NCBI GenBank assembly: GCA_021234155.1
Contig: JAJEKV010000049.1
Span: forward strand, 6,212,432-6,276,431
From: Isoetes taiwanensis
Lineage: Eukaryota; Streptophyta; Lycopodiopsida; Isoetales; Isoetaceae
DNA length: 64,000 nucleotides
Reading direction: 5' to 3'
Part shown: one piece after another, positions 59,073 through 64,000 of the stretch
How positions within the stretch are numbered: the first letter of the stretch is position 1
Layout of the letters: the number at the start of each line of letters is the position of its first letter
Position numbers and translations under genes: made by a program
Notes under the pieces: generated by a model
Told to the model about the DNA's origin: nothing
Databases searched by the model: none
What the model saw: the letters and a program-made list of their open reading frames with translations, nothing else

Positions 59073-60940
59073 TTGGTATGGGGAAACCGTGATGATGCCG
59101 ACGGCAACATAGATTCCAAACCCCTGAATCATGGGCTGCATTTTGGGAGTTCCCGAGCCACCGGTTGGGCTTATAGTGTTGGTGTCAGCCGCTTCTCAGG
59201 ATTAAGTGAGCTCCCCGGTGATGTGGCCAGCCATATGCTTTGTGTCTTTTCTCGGGTTTGGGTGGATAAGCCGGGTCAGCGCAAGGCCAAGGAGCGAAGT
59301 GCACTGAAGAAGACAGAGGTAAGGTTCTTGGTTCTTGCTTTTTGCCGTGACGCTTTGGTTTTGTTATCCGGCTATGTCGATGAAGAGGCAGCCGTAAAGG
59401 CTCGTGGTCGCCCTTCCTCGGGCCCTCGCCTTCTCAGGAGCCATGTCTTGAATTCCACCCGTGAGTGAGAGGCCGTATTTGTTTGTCGGGTCGATTGGAA
59501 CCTCGAGCAGAAGGTGAGTGTGACTTAGGTTTGTCCGCCAGTGATGTCCCCGGTGGAGTTTCTAATGATATTTGTTGGTTTTGTGATAGGAGTGTGTAAG
59601 GTCGAGCCGTGAGCTAAGTGGGAAAGGGTGTGCTACCGTGAGACCACCCTCGCGACCGCCAAAGCCGCTCTTGAGGGCGCTTTCAAAACCCCTGTGGCCA
59701 TGAATAATGATGCCATTAAGAAGCGAATTTTTAACCGGGTGTAGGTGTTTCCCGGTGTTATCCCTCCGTCCAGAAGCCTTGAAGAATACCCGCTTCACCG
59801 CTTTGAAGGTATGGTTGGTTATTGTATGAAAGATTTTGGAAAGGTCCACCATGTCCGCTTTCACCTTCATAATATCGCTGAGGATTGAATCGAGGAAAGC
59901 GCTGCAAGGGATTTATACCGGTGATGGAGCCAGACACCAAGAACTTACAGCTTCGATAATAAGAATTTGCTTAATCGCGCTGCCCATTATGTCAACTATC
60001 ATGGCAACCGTGAAGATGACCGCTAGCCTCCCGCTTACATTGGCCGTATCGATCCGCTCGTAAGTTTTACACTATCCGCCTTGGATCATACCTTCCACAA
60101 TACCGCTTCACATTAACGCAGCACCATGTCCCGCAGCATGGAGGGTGCTCCTCAACTTCTCAATGCATGCCCTCCCGGCTATTTCTTTTATGAACTATTT
60201 TGTCGGGTCTACCCCGCCGGGTTCGTACCGTAGAGCCTAAATGGTGCCGGGAGGAGAAGGTGCATCGGGATATGCTTATCCCTGAGGATGAGTACAGGAC
60301 TTTAATTTCCGTGATGTTTGTGATCAATCTTATAGTCATGACAAGGATGATGTGGTTGTTTTGGAGCCCGGTGTGGGATTTCATCCTCGCGTAATGTGGG
60401 TGATTGCACCATGGCCGCGGGTGATCTATTTGTTGGTTTCTGAAAGTGTACGCTTTTGTCTTTTCTTTTCATGGCTTTGTTTGGTTCTTAGTTGCGTGTA
60501 GTGATGACACCGCATGGAGAGCCTCGTTAGAGCCGGGTGGAACAGCCCCGGCCAGACAACAAGCGTTCCCATTCCTCTTTATTTATTGAAGCTTCAAGAC
60601 CGTATCCGGATCATGTTTCGCCGAGCCCCAGGTCGCTTTTCCGGCCAAGAATTTGTTAGTAGCATCGCGGTGGTGGAAACCCAAGCGCATAGGGATTGCG
60701 CTGCCCTGCTTGCTTAGGAGGCACCAATGGGTTCTATGCTTCGGATCCGTAATGCTATATCCGGCCAGAATGGGATCAATTGGGTGTACCTCGTGGTTCT
60801 GGCTTTCATGTGTTGGCGCCTCATATGAGCTTACAGAGTCTTGCTCGTGCAAGAGATCTTGCCATTGATGAATCCCATTAGGCATGCGCAGAGTGGCGCC
60901 CCATGAATCGACTGCTTTCATGTCTTGTCTATGTTTTTGT
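59073..60940 (+). pseudogene. Decayed Rep-like (HUH endonuclease type) element gene
   Basis: A GC-richer stretch with plus-strand coding character broken by stops and frameshifts. The clearest block, about 59640-59930, reads NNDAIKKRIFNRV, then SRSLEEYPLHRFEGMVGYCM, KDFGKVHHVRFHLHN and AARDLYTG. EGMVGYCMKDFG contains Y-x-x-K, the active-site motif III of rolling-circle HUH Rep proteins. After a frameshift near 59950 come NKNLLNRAAHYVNYHGN and later PPAYIGRI and PPGYFFYELF. An HUH (His-x-His) motif upstream could not be identified, so the call rests on one motif and overall style. Upstream frame 59073-59468 is Arg/Lys-rich and unrecognised. Replitron-type transposons are one candidate class. 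Confidence 0.35.
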
Positions 60941-62900
60941 GTGGCCCTCGAAGAACCGATTATGCTTTAAGTGTAAATGAGAAACCCTGCTTATTTTCCT
61001 CGCCAATATGTTGCGTTGGTCTTCTTTTGGCATGATGTTGACACGTTGTTCATTCTTTTGCATGGGGCCGTGGTAAATCGAGTTTTAGGGGTGGTCGCTT
61101 AGATATTGAAATAATCTTTGATACTAACTTTTTGTTTGTTAGTGGGCTTCTACTTAGTATACTAGGCATCTCCCTTGAGATGCCCAAGATGCCCGGATGA
61201 GCGTGGATCACATCGGGGTTCACTCCCGTGCTCATCATTGGTTCATTTTCAATGTTTAATGTTGTTGTTTGGCCGCTAAGTAGTAGAGAGCATGATATTT
61301 TTCCAATGGTTAGGGCTAAGTCAACTAAGATAGGTAAATCACACCCCATCTTGACTTGTGTGTTTGAGGGTTACAAATTGGCCCTGTGGTATATAAAAGT
61401 TGTGGCATATGCCAACATCCAATGGCCTTAAAAAATTTAATACACCCGTAATGATAATACAATCTTTAACTTATAGTACATTGCTCAAATCTTATAAGAT
61501 TTTGCAAACTATGTTATACAAGATATTAAAACTTGTACATGCATACCCCACAAAATGAGGATCTTAAGTGTACCTGCCTAGAGGAATAAAGGGCATATAT
61601 GCTTATCCAACACCTTCCTCGATGCCCTGAGTCACCCCCGTGGTGAATATGCACCCAAAACCAAAGGGGTTTGGGAATTTTATTTTTAAGTTGTGGAATG
61701 TGAATGATTTGTGTTATACCTAAAAACAAAGATAACAAAAATAATATGAGCGCACATCCGCAATGTATACTTTGATATTTGGTCTATATATAGCCAACTA
61801 CTTTCAAACTCATTTATCGGGCTATTTTGGTATTTGGCACATGTATGGTCTTATGTATGGCTAACTACGTTCAACTCATTTAGTGGCTACTTGGTATTTG
61901 GTCCATGTATGGCTAACTACTTCAACTCATTTACGTTTGTCCCTTACACCTATTACATAAGATGGTTATGTAGGAAACACTTTGCACAACTTCAAACCTC
62001 AATAGTTGGTGAAGGTAATTGCAAATAACAATGCTCAATGATATGGAAGGTATTTGCATTTTGGCTGCATTTGATGAGTGCTACAAAGCTAAGATCTCTT
62101 CATATATACATCTCCATCCTATAAAATCAAGTTGCTTCTATAATATGGTTATGTAGACTAACATTGCACAACTTCTAGAACTTCGATATTTGGTAAGGGT
62201 AATATGGAAGCATTTGCCATGTAGGTTCTGGACTTTGTGGATTTGATGTTAAAACTATTGGAGGGAAGTTGATGATCATGAAGGAGTTGTGCCATGCTGC
62301 AGCCTTTGTTGGCGTCATGAAGCATGATGGAAGAAGCCAAAATTGCTTTGAGAGTTCCCAGTAGTGTTCCTCTACAATATGTGAAACCAAAGAATGCAAT
62401 AGAATAAAATAGAAACCTATGTCATACAGATTGTCTATGGGTCTACATGTATAGGGGGGGAAAAGAAGATGGGATCACATCTCGCACCTGGGGCTACGAC
62501 CGCGTACTGAGCCGCCCCTCAAGTAAAGGCTAGAATGTGAGACCATCTTCTTTCCCCTACACATTCCGTGTTGAGAGAGTGACACGTGTCGAAACCACAA
62601 TAAAACGCAGACCCACCCTGTTTTGTTCGTCAATGCGTCAGACACGGATGCGCTACACCATGGGTGGAAACACTGAGTAGCACAGCGCGAGCCAGGTCGG
62701 TTGTCAACTTGCCTACTTCCATATGGGAATGGCAACTAGAGACAAGCAATTTGAAAGATGGCCAAGTGTGGACGCATTTTTTGCCAAGAGGATAACAATT
62801 GGGACGATACGTAAAAAGATTAGGACTATGCAAAGGTGTCTTGTACAAGGAAAACGACGTCCACTCTGCTCTGTAAAGATATTTAATTTTGTTTACACTC
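60941..62900. other. No gene recognised
   Basis: AT-rich and without long ORFs. Local direct repeats near 61780-61930 (TATTTGG.CxATGTATGG...AACTAC..TTCAACTCATTTA, about 60 bp period, three diverged units). Confidence 0.4.
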
Positions 62901-62904
62901 AAGG

Positions 62905-63110
62905 TCCTATATAAACAGCATGAGGTGGTGGCGCTGGATCCGACACCATAATTCACGCAATTCTTCAGCTCGAGCTTGGTGTCCTCCGGCTAGATCCATA
63001 GGCTGCTCTTTCTCTTATTTGCTTTGCGGAAATTAGTTTTCACGGATTTGGCCTTCACAAGAACAGATTGCAAAAATCTCCCAGAATTAGAAGGCAGACT
63101 TCGTTTGCCT
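62905..63110 (+). promoter_or_regulatory. TATA box and first (leader) exon of the epimerase gene
   Basis: CTATATAAACAGC at about 62907-62919 is a good TATA box; transcription would start near 62940-62950. The leader runs to a strong splice donor CCT|GTAAGT (GT at 63111-63112). Confidence 0.5.
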
Positions 63111-63784
63111 GTAAGTGGTACCTGTCGTTTAGGTTTCTTTCTTCCTTTCATCGAGAAAACTGCGTTCTTTATGTTTCGAAACCGCCCTGAAGACAGCAAA
63201 TATAATATCTGATACAACCGAAGAACAATCTTTCATACGGCTCCGTGATTGATGTTTAAGAGTGGAGTTAGGTTGTGGCCGGGCTTCAAACGCGTTTGAT
63301 GAGTTTTACTTTAGTTTGTTGCCCTGTTGTCTGCAGCAATGATGATATCTTAACCACTCTTTGACTAGCAAGCCAAAAGAATTAGCGGAAGTCGTAAATT
63401 TTATGTTGCATTATGACACATGGCATCTAGTTTTGTGGTTTCCACTCTGAAGTAGGCTCTTCTATGAGTATGGATTTGTGCTTTGTATCCTTAGGATCTG
63501 GATCTGTAAATATAACGAGATACTATCTGTGAGGTAATAATTGATCCTTCATTTTTCTGGAGATAAAGCAGCACCCTCTTTTATCATTCCTTTATCAGAT
63601 TTTGTGGTTTATCAGATATTCTGTTTAAGTACTACTGGTTTGGAAAATATTTGTAAGTTGCATATTAAGGGCTAAATCCAATAGTAAGTTATAGCCTGCT
63701 TTCCTTTTTTTGTACGTTTAATATTCGAAGATGTTTTACTTAATGTTTTGGAAGTAAAGTAATAAGTTGGATTTTTTTGTGCAG
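63111..63784 (+). other. Leader intron of the epimerase gene
   Basis: Starts GTAAGT and ends in a T-rich tract TTTTTTTGTGCAG (AG at 63783-63784), 18 bases before the ATG. A second acceptor-like TGTCTGCAG occurs near 63328-63336, so a small internal exon is possible. Confidence 0.5.
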
Positions 63785-63802
63785 GTAAATAAAAAAAAGA
63801 CC

Positions 63803-64000
63803 ATGGTTTCTGCAAATGGATTTCCAGCCAGAGACTAATTTAGAATTGGAGGTGCAGGCTACATTGGTAGCCATTGCACCCCTGCAGTTTTTGTTGGCTG
63901 GCTACAAAGTTGTTGATAATTTATCAAATTCATCTGAGGAGGCAATAAAAGAGGGTAGCCAGTTTAGCAAGCAATACGTAACTGAACGAAGTAATAACAA
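63803..64000 (+). pseudogene. UDP-glucose 4-epimerase-like gene, 5' part, frame broken
   Basis: UDP-glucose/UDP-galactose epimerase of the cytosol, an NAD-dependent short-chain dehydrogenase. The ATG (63803) follows a splice acceptor; MVSANG is the usual kind of start. The NAD-binding glycine motif GGAGYIGSH is in frame, but a TAA at 63836-63838 lies before it, where the family has the first beta strand. After GSH a shift in a C4 run moves the rest to another frame: LLAGYKVV, then DNLSNSSEEAIKEGSQ, which follows the family (NL.NSSEEA) with two residues lost before DNL. The gene continues past the window. As with the BPC gene, this is either a pseudogene or a poorly corrected sequence. Confidence 0.75.

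Overview
The window looks like nuclear DNA of a land plant. It carries a BASIC PENTACYSTEINE (BBR/BPC) transcription factor, a plant-specific family. It also holds the start of a UDP-glucose 4-epimerase-like gene behind a leader intron, a chromovirus-type Ty3 retrotransposon primed by initiator-Met tRNA, a small CACTA element and LINE fragments with a zf-RVT end. A Penelope-like (PLE) reverse transcriptase is also present. PLEs are rare in flowering plants and better known from lycophytes and conifers, so a non-flowering vascular plant is plausible, but that is inference. There is no sign of bacterial operons or CRISPR.

Region 1-18.1 kb is a nest of elements. A plus-strand Ty3 copy (copy A, entering from the left edge) has lost its pol region and ends in a truncated LTR (2820 to about 3175). 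Next comes a PLE reverse transcriptase, cut in two by a 13.5 kb minus-strand copy of the same Ty3 family (copy B, 4110-17650), with a clean 5-bp target duplication GATTT on both sides. Copy B has two 1.6 kb LTRs, a PBS, a PPT, gag with a zinc knuckle, protease, RT, RNase H, integrase and a chromodomain, all broken by stops and small deletions. Both Ty3 copies carry an extra coding region upstream of gag, conserved at protein level, including a block that starts exactly at a conserved intron-acceptor-like site. This is the most unusual item in the window.

Region 18.1-26.4 kb holds an unrecognised exon-like ORF, a 735-bp CACTA element with 3-bp target duplication AGG, two LINE pieces separated by a diverged LTR of the same Ty3 family, a second Ty3 RT/RNase H fragment, a (TATC)n array and a tRNA-like pol III box.

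Region 26.4-28.4 kb is the BPC gene. It has TATA boxes, a GA-rich leader, a 36-codon uORF, a heptad-repeat coiled coil and the five-cysteine domain. The reading frame breaks several times in the last 60 codons, although the family sequence can still be followed across frames to its normal end.

Region 29-62 kb is a long stretch without an intact gene. Within it I can support only decayed elements: a DUF7869-like segment, a DUF4216-like segment, a GC-richer stretch at 59-61 kb with a YxxK motif like HUH Rep endonucleases, several tandem duplications and a (GATA)n array. The right edge (62.9-64 kb) is the promoter, leader intron and first codons of a UDP-glucose 4-epimerase-like gene, again with frame breaks. 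Repeated small indels in otherwise conserved host exons suggest either pseudogenes or residual long-read assembly errors.
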